Below are positions 18,338 to 27,995 of a stretch of 64,000 bases of DNA, in pieces. A model generated the notes under the pieces. That model worked only from the letters and a program-made list of their open reading frames with translations, ran no database searches and was not told the origin of the DNA. A program made the position numbers and the translations under genes. The DNA lies in NCBI GenBank assembly GCA_007858575.1, contig CP042279.1, forward strand, positions 4,404,501-4,468,500. The letters run 5' to 3'. Source of the stretch: Streptomyces sp. WAC08241 (GTDB lineage Bacteria > Actinomycetota > Actinomycetes > Streptomycetales > Streptomycetaceae). Within the stretch, counting starts at the first letter, position 1. The number at the start of each line of letters is the position of its first letter.

Positions 18338-18820
18338 CTACTGCCACAGGTCCGCTCCCTCACGCCCACTCGGGTCCATGGCCAAGAGGTCTTCGTGCAG
18401 ACCCGAGAGGGCTCGCCCGGTCGGAGTGCCGTCTTCGCCCGACTCCATGACGAGCCAGCCGACATCGATGCCCGACACGTTCACATCACTCCCTGAGTCG
18501 AGCTCGTCGAGCGTTGCGAACACCGCCTCGTAGGCGACCGCTCGCACGAGGCGAACGAGATCCTCCTTGTCCGCCCCGGCGGCGAGGAGCCGCTGGGCAG
18601 CAGGAAGCTGATCGAGGGCACCCGGATCGGCCCAACTGCCGATCGGACCATGCCACAGGCTTCGCAGCAGCACGAACCGCGCGAGGTGTGGAAGGTCCTC
18701 ACAGATCTCCGACTTGGCCCAGTCACCACCATCGGCTGCGCCAAGTGCTTCGAACCGGGCACGCAGCGACTCCGCTGCCGCCTTCCACGCACGTCCAGAC
18801 TGTTCGACCAAGCCTGCCAC
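18338..18820 (-). CDS. hypothetical protein
   Basis: 160 residues, GTG start at 18820. Mostly helical: LVEQSGRAWKAAAESLRARF, DLPHLARFVLLRSLWHGPIG and DLVRLVRAVAYEAVFATLDE, ending EDLLAMDPSGREGADLWQ. No known motif, signal peptide or membrane helix. It is the last gene before the ychF junction and converges with the HAD gene. Confidence 0.6.
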   Translation of the reverse strand: MAGLVEQSGRAWKAAAESLRARFEALGAADGGDWAKSEICEDLPHLARFVLLRSLWHGPIGSWADPGALDQLPAAQRLLAAGADKEDLVRLVRAVAYEAVFATLDELDSGSDVNVSGIDVGWLVMESGEDGTPTGRALSGLHEDLLAMDPSGREGADLWQ

Positions 18821-18998
18821 TCGCCCGAGGATCCGCTCACCGCGACAGCATGCCCCACGGGAACCCCGACTGGAGATCCACCAGCACCATCAGCCGCTTC
18901 CACGTACCGGGGTCCCAGGGCCGAAGCGTGACTCAACCTTGACGCCGAGGGGCTGCGGCACGGTGCAATAGTCGGCGCACTGGGCCTCCGTGCGGGAC

Positions 18999-19038
18999 AA
19001 GGCCGTCCGACCTGCCCGCAGCGGGTCGGACGGCCTTT
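18999..19038. terminator. GC-rich hairpin downstream of ychF
   Basis: The arms AAGGCCGTCCGACC and GGTCGGACGGCCTT pair perfectly around a short loop, just downstream (minus strand) of the ychF stop. The layout matches the hairpin at 9974-10020 beside the displaced ychF end. Confidence 0.8.
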
Positions 19039-19049
19039 CGCCGAACGTA

Positions 19050-20133
19050 TTAGACGTTGAAGCGGAACTCCACCACGTCCCCGTCCTGCATCACGTACTC
19101 CTTGCCCTCCATGCGGGCCTTGCTGCCGCGCGGGCGTCGGTGACCGAGCCCGTTTCGACGAGGTCGGTGAAGGAGATGACCTCGGCCTTGATGAAGCCCT
19201 TCTGGAAGTCGGTGTGGATGACACCGGCCGCCTCGGGGCCGTGGCGCCCTTCTTGATCGTCCAGGCGCGGGACTCCTTGGGGCCGGCCGTCAGGTAGGTC
19301 TGGAGGCCGAGGGTGTCGAAGCCGACGCGGGCGAGGGTGGCGAGGCCGGGCTCCTCGGCGCCGACGGACTGGAGGAGCTCCATGGCGTCCTCTCGTCGAG
19401 CTCCGCGAGGTCCTGCTCCAGCTTGGCGTTCAGGAAGATCGCCTCCGCCGGGGCGACCAGGGCGCTCTGCTCGGCCTTGAAGGCGTCGTCGGTCAGCTCG
19501 TCCTCGTCCACGTTGAACACGTAGAGGAACGGCTTCGTGGTGAGCAGGTGCAGGTCGTGGAGGAGCTCCGCCTTCTCCGAGCCCTGGACGATGCCCTGCG
19601 AGAAGAGCGTGTCACCCTTCTCCAGGATCGCCTGCGCTGCCTCGACCGCGGCGACCTTCGGCGCCACGTCCTTCTTGATCCGGGACTCCTTCTGGAGGCG
19701 CGGCAGCACCTTCTCGATCGTCTGGAGGTCCGCGAGGATCAGCTCCGTGTTGATCGTCTCGATGTCGTCCTTCGGCGAGACCTTGCCGTCGACGTGCACG
19801 ACGTTCTCGTCCTTGAAGGCGCGGATGACCTGGCAGATCGCGTCCGACTCGCGGATGTTCGCCAGGAACTTGTTGCCCAGCCCTCGCCCTCGCTCGCGCC
19901 GCGCACGATGCCCGCGATGTCGACGAAGTCGACCGTCGCCGGGAGGACGCGCTGCGAGCTGAAGATCTCCGCGAGCTTGGTCAGTCGGGGTCGGGGACGC
20001 CGACGACGCCGACGTTGGGCTCGATCGTGGCGAACGGGTAGTTGGCCGCCAGCACGTCGTTCTTGGTCAGGGCGTTGAACAGGGTCGACTTGCCGACATT
20101 CGGCAGACCGACGATTCCGATCGTGAGCGACAC
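19050..20133 (-). CDS. ychF: redox-regulated ATPase/GTPase YchF (frameshifted)
   Basis: This is the Obg-family P-loop protein YchF, thought to act with ribosomes and stress. P-loop GLPNVGKSTLFNALTKN near residue 8; then NYPFATIEPNVGVV, FVDIAGIVRGASEGEG (G3) and FLYVFNVDEDELTD; the C-terminal TGS-like domain ends MQDGDVVEFRFNV. GTG 20133 follows GGAAG. Five indels are needed (near 19985, 19880, 19393, 19243 and 19130), implausible for a conserved gene unless they are sequence errors. Its last 16 bp are duplicated at 10035, so its 3' end may be an integration site. Confidence 0.9.
19052..19067 (-). repeat. 16-bp ychF 3'-end copy, partner of 10035-10050
   Basis: The sequence AGACGTTGAAGCGGAA on the plus strand is identical at both sites; beyond it on the ychF side the two diverge at once. 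It marks the right-hand boundary of the candidate 9.0-kb island. Confidence 0.6.
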
Positions 20134-20291
20134 GGTGGCGACTTCCTGAAGTGTGGATGGTGGGCCGATCCCCCAGTTTACGGGCGGGCCGAACCGGCTA
20201 GTGACGCCGACCTTCGGTCGATCTCGGGGCAAGGTCACCCAAAGGGCGTGTCCCGGACCCGGTTCCGCCCCTCCCGACCTACGTTGGTCGG

Positions 20292-21106
20292 GTGGAGCAG
20301 CACAGGACAAGTCAGCCCCAGGGGCGCCGACGGCCGAAGTCGTCCGGTTCGCCGGCCGCCGCCCCGCCTCCCGCCGCGCCCTCCGGCCCCCCGTGGAGGG
20401 CGCCGCCGTGTACCGCGTGACCGGCAGAACCGGGCGTACCCCCGGCGGCGCCGCCCGCGTCGAACGGGCTGCTGCGGCCGGCGCCCCCGGCCGTGGGTAG
20501 GGGGCCGGGGCCGGGGCCGGACGCGCTCAAGGGGCCCCTCCCGGCCGCGCCCCGGCCCCCGCTCCCGCCCGGCGGCCCGGCCGCCGCCCCGTGCCCCCCG
20601 TCGTCCTCGCCCTCCGGCGGCTGCCCTCGCCCCGTCTCACCGGGCTCGGCGCCGGGCTCTTCGCCTCCGCCGTCATGCTGGCGGTCGGCTTCCTCGACCT
20701 GCTGCTCCTCGACGGCTCTCCCGTCGCCTACGGGCTGCTGTTCCTGCCGGTCAGCGCCCTGACCGCGCTCTGGGTCCGTACCGCCGACCTCGTCACCGCC
20801 CCCATCGGCGTCCCCATCGCCTTCGCCGTCGGCGTCGTCCCCGTCGCGGGCGGCACCGGCGGCCTCGGCGGCCAGGCCATGGCCGTCGTGACTGCCCTCG
20901 CCGTGCACGCCGGGTGGCTGTACGGCGGCACCCTGGTCGCCGGTCTCATCGCCAGCGTCCGGAAGGTACGGGAGATGGGGCGACGGCAGCAGCGCACCCG
21001 GACCGCCGCCGGGACCACCGGGACCGTCGGGACCACCGGAACCACCAGGACCACCGGGTCCGCCGCTCCGGTCACCAAGGGCGCCAAGGCCGCCAAGGCC
21101 CGGTGA
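20292..21106 (+). CDS. DUF6542-type membrane protein (frameshifted N-terminal half)
   Basis: The N-terminal half is Pro/Ala-rich and disordered and shifts frame at least twice (near 20408 and 20560). The C-terminal half is hydrophobic: LTGLGAGLFASAVMLAVGFL, LLFLPVSALTALWVRTADLV, PIGVPIAFAVGVVPVAGG and AMAVVTALAVHAGWLYGG, about four helices, as in the DUF6542 domain found in this chromosomal context. A basic tail with TGT/GTTGTT repeats ends at 21106, where the 16-bp repeat array begins. Function unknown. Confidence 0.6.
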
Positions 21107-21243
21107 GCCGAAAGCCCGGTGAGCCGAAAGCCCGGTGAGCCGAAAGCCCGGTGGACCGAAAGCCCGGTGAGCCGAAAGCCCGGTGAGCCGAAACTCCGTG
21201 GGCCGAAAACCCCGTGGGTCAAAGGCCCGGTGAGCCACCGGGC
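21101..21243. repeat. 16-bp tandem repeat array, about 8-9 copies
   Basis: The unit CGGTGAGCCGAAAGCC repeats exactly or nearly from 21101 to about 21196, then degenerates (CGTGGGCCGAAAACC, CCGTGGGTCAAAGGCC). The first copy contains the stop codon of the DUF6542 gene. It fills the gap to the convergent ppgK end. Confidence 0.9.
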
Positions 21244-21274
21244 CCCGGGCCCCCGGCCCCCGCCCCCCTCTCTC

Positions 21275-22014
21275 CTACTTCGCTCCCGCCGCCATCCCCG
21301 CCCCCACGATCCCCGCGTTGTTCTGGAGCTCCGCCGGGACGATCTCCGCCCGGATCCCCTCGATCAGCGGCAGGAACTTGTCTGTCTTGCGGCTGACGCC
21401 GCCGCCGATGATGAAGAGCTCCGGCGAGAACAGCATCTCCACGTGCGCCAGGTACTTCTGCACCCGCCGGGTCGCCCAGTGCTCCCAGCTCAGGTCCTCG
21501 TCCTCCTTGGCCTTCGTCGAGGCCCGCTTCTCCGCGTCGTGGCCCTTGAGCTCCAGATGGCCCAGCTCCGTGTTCGGGACGAGCCGGCCGTCCACGAACA
21601 GGGCCGAACCGATGCCCGTGCCGAGGGTCAGCATGATCACCGTGCCCTTGCGGCCCCGGCCCGCGCCGAAGGTCATCTCCGCGATCCCGGCCGCGTCCGC
21701 GTCGTTCAGGACGGTCACGGGAGGTCCCCGATCCGCTCGCCGATCAGCGCGCCCGCGTCGACGTCGATCCAGGACTTGTCCACGTTGGCGGCCGTACGGA
21801 TCGTGGAGCCCGTCACCACGCCCGGGAAGGTCACCCCCACCGGGCCCGTCCAGCCGAAGTGCGCCACGACTCGCGACGCAGCCCGCCACACCGTCGGGCG
21901 TGGCGGGCTGCGGGTCAGTACCTTGTGGCGCTCCTCGGTGAGCGTGCCGCGCTCCAGGTCCACGGGAGCGCCCTTGATGCCCGAGCCGCCGATGTCCACT
22001 CCGAAGACGTTCAT
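21275..22014 (-). CDS. ppgK: polyphosphate glucokinase (frameshifted)
   Basis: It phosphorylates glucose using polyphosphate or ATP. Seen: MNVFGVDIGGSGIKGAPVDL (phosphate 1 motif), ANVDKSWIDVDAG, VLNDADAAGIAEMTFGAG (catalytic Asp), LGTGIGSALFVDG (phosphate 2), ELGHLELKGHDAEKR and IIGGGVSRKTDKFLPL. About 247 residues. Indels near 21720, 21868 and 21916. Its position next to ispH matches other streptomycetes as I recall them. Confidence 0.88.
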
Positions 22015-22043
22015 GGACCCACCGTAAGGGCTGGGGCGCCGAG

Positions 22044-23105
22044 TTACTCCCCGACCGGTCGCTCCCCGGCGGCCGGGGCCGCCGCGCCGAGCTTCTCGGC
22101 CACGGCCCGCAGGTCCTTGTCGCGGAGCTCCTTGGGGAGCGAGAAGGTCAGGGACTCGTCGGCCGTCTTGACGATCTCGACGTCCGCGTACCCCCGCTCG
22201 GCCAGCCACTCCAGGACCTCCTGCACCAGGACGTCCGGGACGGAGGCGCCGGAGGAGAGGCCGACGCTGGTCACGCCCTCCAGCCAGGCCTCGTCGATCT
22301 CGCTCGCGAAGTCGACCAGGTACGCGGCGGGCACGCCGGCCTGCTTGGCGACCTCGACCATGCGGATCGAGTTGGAGGAGTTCTTCGAGCCGACGACGAT
22401 CACCAGGTCGGCCTGGCCGGCCAGCTCCTTGATCGCGGTCTGGCGGTTCTGCGTGGCGTAGCAGATGTCGTCCGACGGCGGGGAGATGAGCTGCGGGAAC
22501 TTCTCCTTCAGCGCGTCGACCGTCTCCATCGTCTCGTCGACCGACAGCGTGGTCTGGGAGAGCCAGACGACCCGGGAGGGGTCGCGGACCTCGATCTTGG
22601 CGACGTCCTCGGGGCCGTCCACGAGCTGGATGTGGTCCGGGGCCTCGCCGGAGGTGCCGATGACCTCCTCGTGGCCCTCGTGGCCGATGAGGAGGATGTC
22701 GAAGTCCTCCTTGGCGAACCGGACGGCCTCCTTGTGGACCTTGGTGACCAGCGGGCAGGTGGCGTCGATGGTCGCGAGCCGGCCCTGCCGGGCCTCCTCG
22801 TGCACGGTCGGGGCGACGCCGTGCGCGGAGAACATCACGATGTTGCCCGGCGGCACCTCGGTCGCCTGGTCGACGAAGATCGCGCCCTTCCGCTCCAGGG
22901 TCTGGACGACGTACTTGTTGTGGACGATCTCGTGCCGGACGTAGATCGGGGCCCCGTACTGCTCCAGGGCCTTCTCCACCGCGATCACGGCACGGTCCAC
23001 GCCCGCGCAGTAGCCGCGGGGAGCGGCGAGCAGGACACGCTTCGGGCGGTTCGTCGCGGGGGCGTGATCGGGCGTCGACGCGGGCGTTGCAGTCATGCGT
23101 CCCAT
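22044..23105 (-). CDS. ispH: 4-hydroxy-3-methylbut-2-enyl diphosphate reductase
   Basis: This is the last step of the MEP isoprenoid pathway, reducing HMBPP to IPP and DMAPP with a 4Fe-4S cluster. The conserved cysteines are in PRGYCAGVDRAV, IDATCPLVTKVH and DDICYATQNRQTA; VMFSAHGVAP and VGSKNSSNS are also diagnostic. Intact, about 353 residues. ATG 23105 (MGRMTATPAS) has GGGAGG upstream; ATG 23096 is an alternative. Confidence 0.95.
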   Translation of the reverse strand: MGRMTATPASTPDHAPATNRPKRVLLAAPRGYCAGVDRAVIAVEKALEQYGAPIYVRHEIVHNKYVVQTLERKGAIFVDQATEVPPGNIVMFSAHGVAPTVHEEARQGRLATIDATCPLVTKVHKEAVRFAKEDFDILLIGHEGHEEVIGTSGEAPDHIQLVDGPEDVAKIEVRDPSRVVWLSQTTLSVDETMETVDALKEKFPQLISPPSDDICYATQNRQTAIKELAGQADLVIVVGSKNSSNSIRMVEVAKQAGVPAAYLVDFASEIDEAWLEGVTSVGLSSGASVPDVLVQEVLEWLAERGYADVEIVKTADESLTFSLPKELRDKDLRAVAEKLGAAAPAAGERPVGE

Positions 23106-23280
23106 CGTAAGGCTGCCTCCCCGTGCGCCCGCGTCGCGCCGCCCGTGCCGACGGACGCGCGGACGGGACCGCGGACGGACGCGCGGACGGGATCGCGGAC
23201 GGGGTCGCGGACGGACCCGGTCCACCACCACCGCCGCGTCGCTCAGCGATTCCCCCGCCCCCGTGGCCGAAACTGGCCCC

Positions 23281-24886
23281 ATGGCCGAGGAATCGCAGGT
23301 GGCGGCGGGCGGGAACGACGGCGGTGGCGGCAGCGGCAGCGGTGACGGCGGTACGGAGCACACGGGCTCCGGCGGAACCTCGGGTTCCGCGACCTGGTCG
23401 TCTACGGGCTGCTCTTCATCGCGCCCATGGCTCCCGTCGGCGTCTTCGGGACGCTCGACGCCAAGTCGCACGGCGCGGTCGCGCTCGTGTACGTGGTGGC
23501 GACGGTCGCCATGGCGTTCACCGCGTTCAGCTACGCCCAGATGAGTGCGGGTCGCGCCGCAGGCCGGCTCGGTCTTCACCTACGCGCGCAAGGGCCTCGG
23601 GGAGGGCCGGGCTTCGTCGCCGGGTGGATGGCGATGCTCGACTACCTCCTGATCCCCGCCGTCGCCTACCTCTTCGCGGGCATCGCCATGGAGGCCCTGG
23701 TCCCGGCGGTCGACCGGTGGGTGTGGACCGGGATCGCCGTGGTCCTCACCACCCTGCTCAACCTGTGGGGCGTGCGGGCGGCGGCCCGCGTCGGCTTCGC
23801 GGTGCTCGCCCTGAGATCGCCGTCCTCCTCGTCTTCGTCGCGTCGGCCGTGGTGGTGCTCGTACGGGACGGGGCGCAGCGCGACTGGTGGTCGCCGCTGA
23901 CCGGCGACGCGTCGTTCTCGCTCGCGGCGGTGATCGGCGCGGTCTCGGTCGCCGTCCTCTCCTACCTGGGCTTCGACGCGATCGCCTCCTTCGCGGAGGA
24001 GGTCACCGGCGGCTCGGCGAAGGTGGCGCGGGCGCTGCTGTTCTGCCTGGCGCTCGCGGGCACGCTCTTCGTGGCGCAGACCTGGCTGGTGGCGCTGCTG
24101 GAACCGGTCTCTCGGCCGAGCTCGCCGCCGACCCCGGCAAGCAGGGCTCCGCCTTCTACGACGCCGTGGACACCTCGGTCGGCGACTGGCTGCACGACCT
24201 GGTGGCCGCCTCCAAGGCGATCGGCGCGGCCTTCGCGGCGCTCGCGGGCAGGCGGCCGGCGGGCGGCTGCTCTTCGCGATGGGCCGCGACCGGCGGCTGC
24301 CGCACCTGCTCGCCCGTACGGACGGGGGCGTGCCGCGGGTGGCGCTGCTGGTGTCCGCCGCGGTGACGATGGTCGCGGCGGTGTGGGCGGCGCGGCGGGA
24401 CGACGGCCTCGACCACCTGGTGTCGGTGGTCGACGTGGGCGCGCTCACCGCCTTCGTCCTGCTGCACGCGAGCGTGGTGGGCTGGTTCGCCGTCCGCCGG
24501 GCGGAGGGCTGCCGCACGTGCTGAAGCACGTGGTGGCGCCGGTCGTCGGCGCGGCGATCCTGGTCGCGGTGATCGTCGAGGCCTCGGCGGCGGCCCAGGT
24601 GGTGGGCGTGGTCTGGCTGGGCGTCGGCCTGGTGGTGCTGGCCGTCCAGGGGCCGCGCGGACGCGGTGAGCACGGGCGGCCGTGCGGAGCGGGGCACGGG
24701 CCGTACGGACCGGGGCACGGGCCGACCGGGACCGAGGTCCGGACCGGGGCCCTGGCCGACCGGGACCGAGGTCCGGACCGGGGCCCTGGCCGACCGGGAC
24801 CGGGGCCCGCTCCGGCACCCGCCCCGCCCCCGTACGCCGTCCTGACGTTGTCGTACCGCGCCGTTACGCTCGGTCCATGGCTCTGA
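23281..24886 (+). CDS. APC-superfamily amino-acid permease (frameshifted)
   Basis: This is a 12-helix transporter for amino acids or amines. Segments recovered across frames: LVVYGLLFIAPMAPVGVFG, VATVAMAFTAFSYAQMS, VFTYARKGLGEG, WMAMLDYLLIPAVAYLFAGI, VAVLSYLGFDAIASFAEE (substrate-site helix) and LLFAMGRDRRLPHLLAR. Indels near 23390, 23556, 23815, 24110, 24250 and 24508. The C-terminal tail past 24660 is a low-complexity repeat and may not be coding. It diverges from ispH and slightly overlaps the xseA start. Confidence 0.75.
24712..24815. repeat. ~36-bp tandem repeat in the permease tail / xseA leader
   Basis: The unit CCGACCGGGACCGAGGTCCGG plus ACCGGGGCCCTGG recurs about two and a half times. 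It encodes a Gly/Pro/Asp/Arg tail in the permease frame and lies about 60 bp before the xseA start. Confidence 0.75.
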
Positions 24887-26089
24887 CTACGTCCGCCGAA
24901 ACGCCGCTGCCCGTCGGTGAGGTCTCCCGGATGATCGGGGTGGATCGACCGGCTCGGGGCCGTCTGGGTCGAGGGGCAGATCACCCAGTTGTCGCGGCGC
25001 CCCGGGGCCGGGGTCGTCTTCCTGACGCTGCGGGACCCCTCGTACGACGTCTCGATCGGCGTCACCTGCTACCGGCAGGTCTTCGACGCGGTCGCGGACC
25101 TCGTGTCGGAGGGCGCCAGGGTCGTCGTGCACGCCAAGCCCGAGTGGTACGCGCCGCGCGGGCAGCTCTCGCTGCGGGCCGCCGAGATCAAGCCGGTCGG
25201 GATCGGGGAGCTGCTCGCCCGGCTCGAACAACTGAAACGGACCCTGGCCGCCGAGGGGCTGTTCGCGGCCGACCGGAAGAAGCCGCTGCCGTTCCTGCCG
25301 CGCCGGATCGGCTCGTGTGCGGCCGCGCGTCGGCGGCCGAGCGGGACGTCCTGGAGAACGCGCGCCGCCGCTGGCCCGCCGTCGCCTTCGAGGTGCGGAA
25401 CGTCGCGGTGCAGGGCGTGAAGGCCGTCCCGCAGGTCGTCCAGGCGGTCCGGGAGCTCGACGCGGACGAGGACGTGGACGTGATCGTCGTGGCTCGGGGC
25501 GGCGGCAGCGTCGAGGACCTGCTGCCGTTCTCGGACGAGCAGCTCGTCCGGGCCGTGGCCGACTGCCGTACGCCGGTGGTCTCCGCGATCGGGCACGAGC
25601 CGGACTCGCCCCTGCTCGACCTGGTGGCCGACCTGCGCGCCTCGACGCCGACGGACGCGGCCAAGAAGGTCGTCCCGGACGTCGGCGAGGAGCTGGAGCG
25701 GGTGCGCGGCCTGCGCGACCGGGCGCTGCGGACCGTGCAGGGCCTCCTGGACCGGGAGGAGCGCGGCCTGGCGCATGCGCTCGCGCGGCCCGTCATGGAG
25801 CAGCCGCTGCGCATGGTCGGGGCCCGCGAGGACGAGGTGTCGGCGCTGCTCGCCCGGAGCCGGCGGGTCTCGGCCACCTCCTCGACCGGGCCGACTCGGA
25901 GCTCTCGCACACGCGGGCGCGGGTCCGGGCGCTGTCGCCCGCCGCGACGCTCGAACGGGGGTACGCGGTGCTCCAGCGGGCGGACGGCACGGTGGTTCGC
26001 TCCCCGGCGAGGTCGCCGGGGACGAGGAGCTGCGGGCCCGGGTCGCGGAGGGCGAGTTCGCGGTGCGGCGCGTGGCGGACGCCGGCTGA
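24877..26089 (+). CDS. xseA: exodeoxyribonuclease VII large subunit (frameshifted)
   Basis: This is the catalytic subunit of ExoVII, which degrades single-stranded DNA. OB-fold domain: VWVEGQITQLSRRPGAGVVF; nuclease core: RIGLVCGRASAAERDVL, DVDVIVVARGGGSVEDLLPF, DEQLVRAVADCRTPVVSAIG and HEPDSPLLDLVADLRASTPT; then a coiled-coil C terminus with ERGYAVLQ. Indels near 24940, 25312 (GGC[C]TCGTG), 25870 (GTC[C]TCGG) and 26000. xseB follows after 59 bp. Confidence 0.92.
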
Positions 26090-26148
26090 GCGGCATCAGC
26101 AGAAGACAGCAGAAGACAACGGACGAGCAGACGGACAGAAGGACGGAC

Positions 26149-26418
26149 ATGGCAGCGGGTACGAGCACGGGCAAGGGCACGGACGGGGCGGCGCTCGGGT
26201 ACGAGCAGGCGCGGGACGAGCTGATCGAGGTCGTCCGGCGGCTGGAGGCGGGCGGGACCACCCTGAGGACTCCCTCGCCCTCTGGGAGCGGGGCGAGGAG
26301 CTGGCGAAGGTGTGCCGGCTCCGCCTGAGGGCGCCCGGGCCCGCTTGACGCCGCCCTCGCGGCGGACGCGGACGGCGAGGACGGGAAGGACGGGGAGGAG
26401 GGCGCGGACGAGGAGTGA
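26149..26418 (+). CDS. xseB: exodeoxyribonuclease VII small subunit (frameshifted)
   Basis: Partner of XseA. LGYEQARDELIEVVRRLEAG followed by TLEDSLALWERGEELAKVC is the XseB signature, recovered after one missing base near 26265; a second indel near 26325 precedes the acidic tail DGEDGKDGEEGADEE. About 90 residues, ATG 26149 preceded by AGAAGGACGG. Same strand as xseA, probably one transcript. Confidence 0.88.
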
Positions 26419-26538
26419 CCTTCCGGGCGCCGACGCGGGGGCCTCTCGGGCGCCGGCGAGGGGTGACCTCCCGGGCCCCGACGGACCGGCCTTCCGGGGC
26501 GCGCCGCTCCTGGCGTAGACTCACGAGTGAACCGGATC

Positions 26539-26586
26539 ACTATCCGGATTGGATAGTTGAACTTTCACCAATCATGGGCGTACTGT
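26539..26586 (+). promoter_or_regulatory. operator-like palindrome and promoter for the nitroreductase gene
   Basis: ACTATCC-GGATT-GGATAGT (26539-26557) is a perfect 7-bp inverted repeat. It abuts TTGAAC (26557-26562) and, 18 bp on, TACTGT (26581-26586), a plausible -35/-10 pair. The AT content stands out locally. A repressor binding the palindrome would overlap the -35. No candidate regulator gene is adjacent. Confidence 0.5.
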
Positions 26587-26660
26587 CGAGGACGTCGCTC
26601 GAAGTTTGTACGAGCAACCCCCACCTTGTGCAGTTTTGCGCAGTCCGGAAGGTACGCAGC

Positions 26661-27250
26661 ATGTCTCTCGCCCTTGACCCCGCCGCCCAGGACCTCCTCT
26701 TCCGCGAGGCCCGCACCGCCAACACGTTCACCGACGAGCCGGTGACCGACGAGCAGGTGCAGGCGATCTACGACCTGGTGAAGTACGGCCCCACCGCCTT
26801 CAACCAGACCCCGCTGCGCATCACCCTGGTCCGCTCCCCCGAGGCCCGCGAGCGCCTGGTCAAGCACATGGCCGAGGGCAACCGGCCGAAGACCGCCACC
26901 GCCCCGCTCGTCGCGATCCTCTCCGCCGACAACGAGTTCCACGAGGACCTGCCGGCCCTGCTCCCGCACTTCCCGCAGGCCAAGGACATGTTCTTCGCCG
27001 AGCGCCCGGTCCGCGAGCAGTCCGCCCTGCTGAACGCCGCCCTCCAGGCCGCATACTTCATCGTCGGCGTCCGCGCCGCCGGCCTGGCCGCCGGCCCGAT
27101 GACCGGCCTGGACTTCGCCGGCGTCCAGAAGGAGTTCTCGACGCCGACCACACCCCGCTGATGGTCGTCAACATCGGCAAGCCGGGCGAGGAGGCCTGGT
27201 TCCCGCGCTCCCCGCGCCTCTCCTTCGACGAGGTCGTCACCACCGTCTGA
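26661..27250 (+). CDS. nitroreductase-family oxidoreductase (RutE/HadB-like)
   Basis: FMN-dependent oxidoreductase of about 196 residues. FREARTANTFTDEPVTDEQV (R at the FMN phosphate), YDLVKYGPTAFNQTPLRIT, FPQAKDMFFAERPVREQSAL and VGVRAAGLAAGPMTGLDFAG match the malonic-semialdehyde-reductase-like branch. One missing base near 27139 (TTC[C]TCGACG) before DADHTPLMVVNIGKPGEE. It has its own promoter and operator-like site. The physiological substrate is uncertain. Confidence 0.85.
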
Positions 27251-27291
27251 GACGCCCGGGACCGGTGACCACGGCCCGTACGGACACGGCG

Positions 27292-27324
27292 AAGGGCCCC
27301 GCACTCCACGAGTGCGGGGCCCTT
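27292..27324. terminator. bidirectional hairpin between nitroreductase and DUF4245 genes
   Basis: The arms AAGGGCCCCGCACTC and GAGTGCGGGGCCCTT pair perfectly with a CAC loop. It lies between convergent stops at 27250 and 27347. Confidence 0.9.
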
Positions 27325-27346
27325 CCCGTATATCCCGAGGTGCCGC

Positions 27347-27869
27347 TCAGACCTTCCGCGACCGGAGCGAGCCCGCCATCTCGGCCAGCCGCTCGAAGGA
27401 CGCCGTGCCGGTCACCACGGTCGTCGCGCTGCCCTCCGTCCGCACGAGCGCGTCGTACTTCGGGCCCTCCCAGCGGTGCCAGACCTGTCCGCCCACCGTC
27501 TGGGTCCTGCCGGTGTCCTTCGCCTTGTGCGTCACGTCGGGCACGAACTTTCCGGCTCCGCCGTCGACTGGTGGATCGCCACGTACTGGGTGTCCGGGGA
27601 GAGGAAGCCGAGCTGCCAGGCGTCGGCCTTCTCCCGCTTGTACGAGACGACCGTCGCCTTCCAGCCCTTTTCGAGGCCCTCGGGGCCAGCACCGGATACG
27701 GCGCCGCCCGCTGGGCCGTCAGGAGCTCGACCCGGTAGTCCTTCGCCTCCACCGGGTCCGCGTGCTCGTCGTGCGGGATGAAGAGATACATCACGCCCGC
27801 GGCGACCATGATCACACCGAGGGACTGGAACATCCCGCGTACCGTCTGCCTGCCTCGCATACCTGCCAC
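27347..27869 (-). CDS. DUF4245-type membrane-anchored protein (frameshifted)
   Basis: About 174 residues. One N-terminal membrane helix, MFQSLGVIMVAAGVMYLFIP, followed by an extracytoplasmic domain: EAKDYRVELLTAQRAAPYPV, GWKATVVSYKREKADAWQLG, TQYVAIHQSTAE and QVWHRWEGPKYDALVRTEG. This matches the actinobacterial DUF4245 family, usually next to glpX. Start GTG 27869 or ATG 27860. Indels near 27687 and 27548. Function unknown. Confidence 0.8.
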
Positions 27870-27995
27870 GCCCCCATGGTCGCATCACGGTCCCGTGCTC
27901 ATACGTGGGCCCCTCTGCTCATTTTGTCGACCTGACGATAGAGTCACAGGACCCTCTTATTTTGCGGCCGTCGCCGTACAGAAAGGTGCGCCCCG

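Noticed and set aside
24877..26089. xseA as a pseudogene
   Set aside because: Frame breaks are single-base and match the indel pattern seen in essential genes; all domains and the partner xseB are present, so sequence error is more likely than decay.
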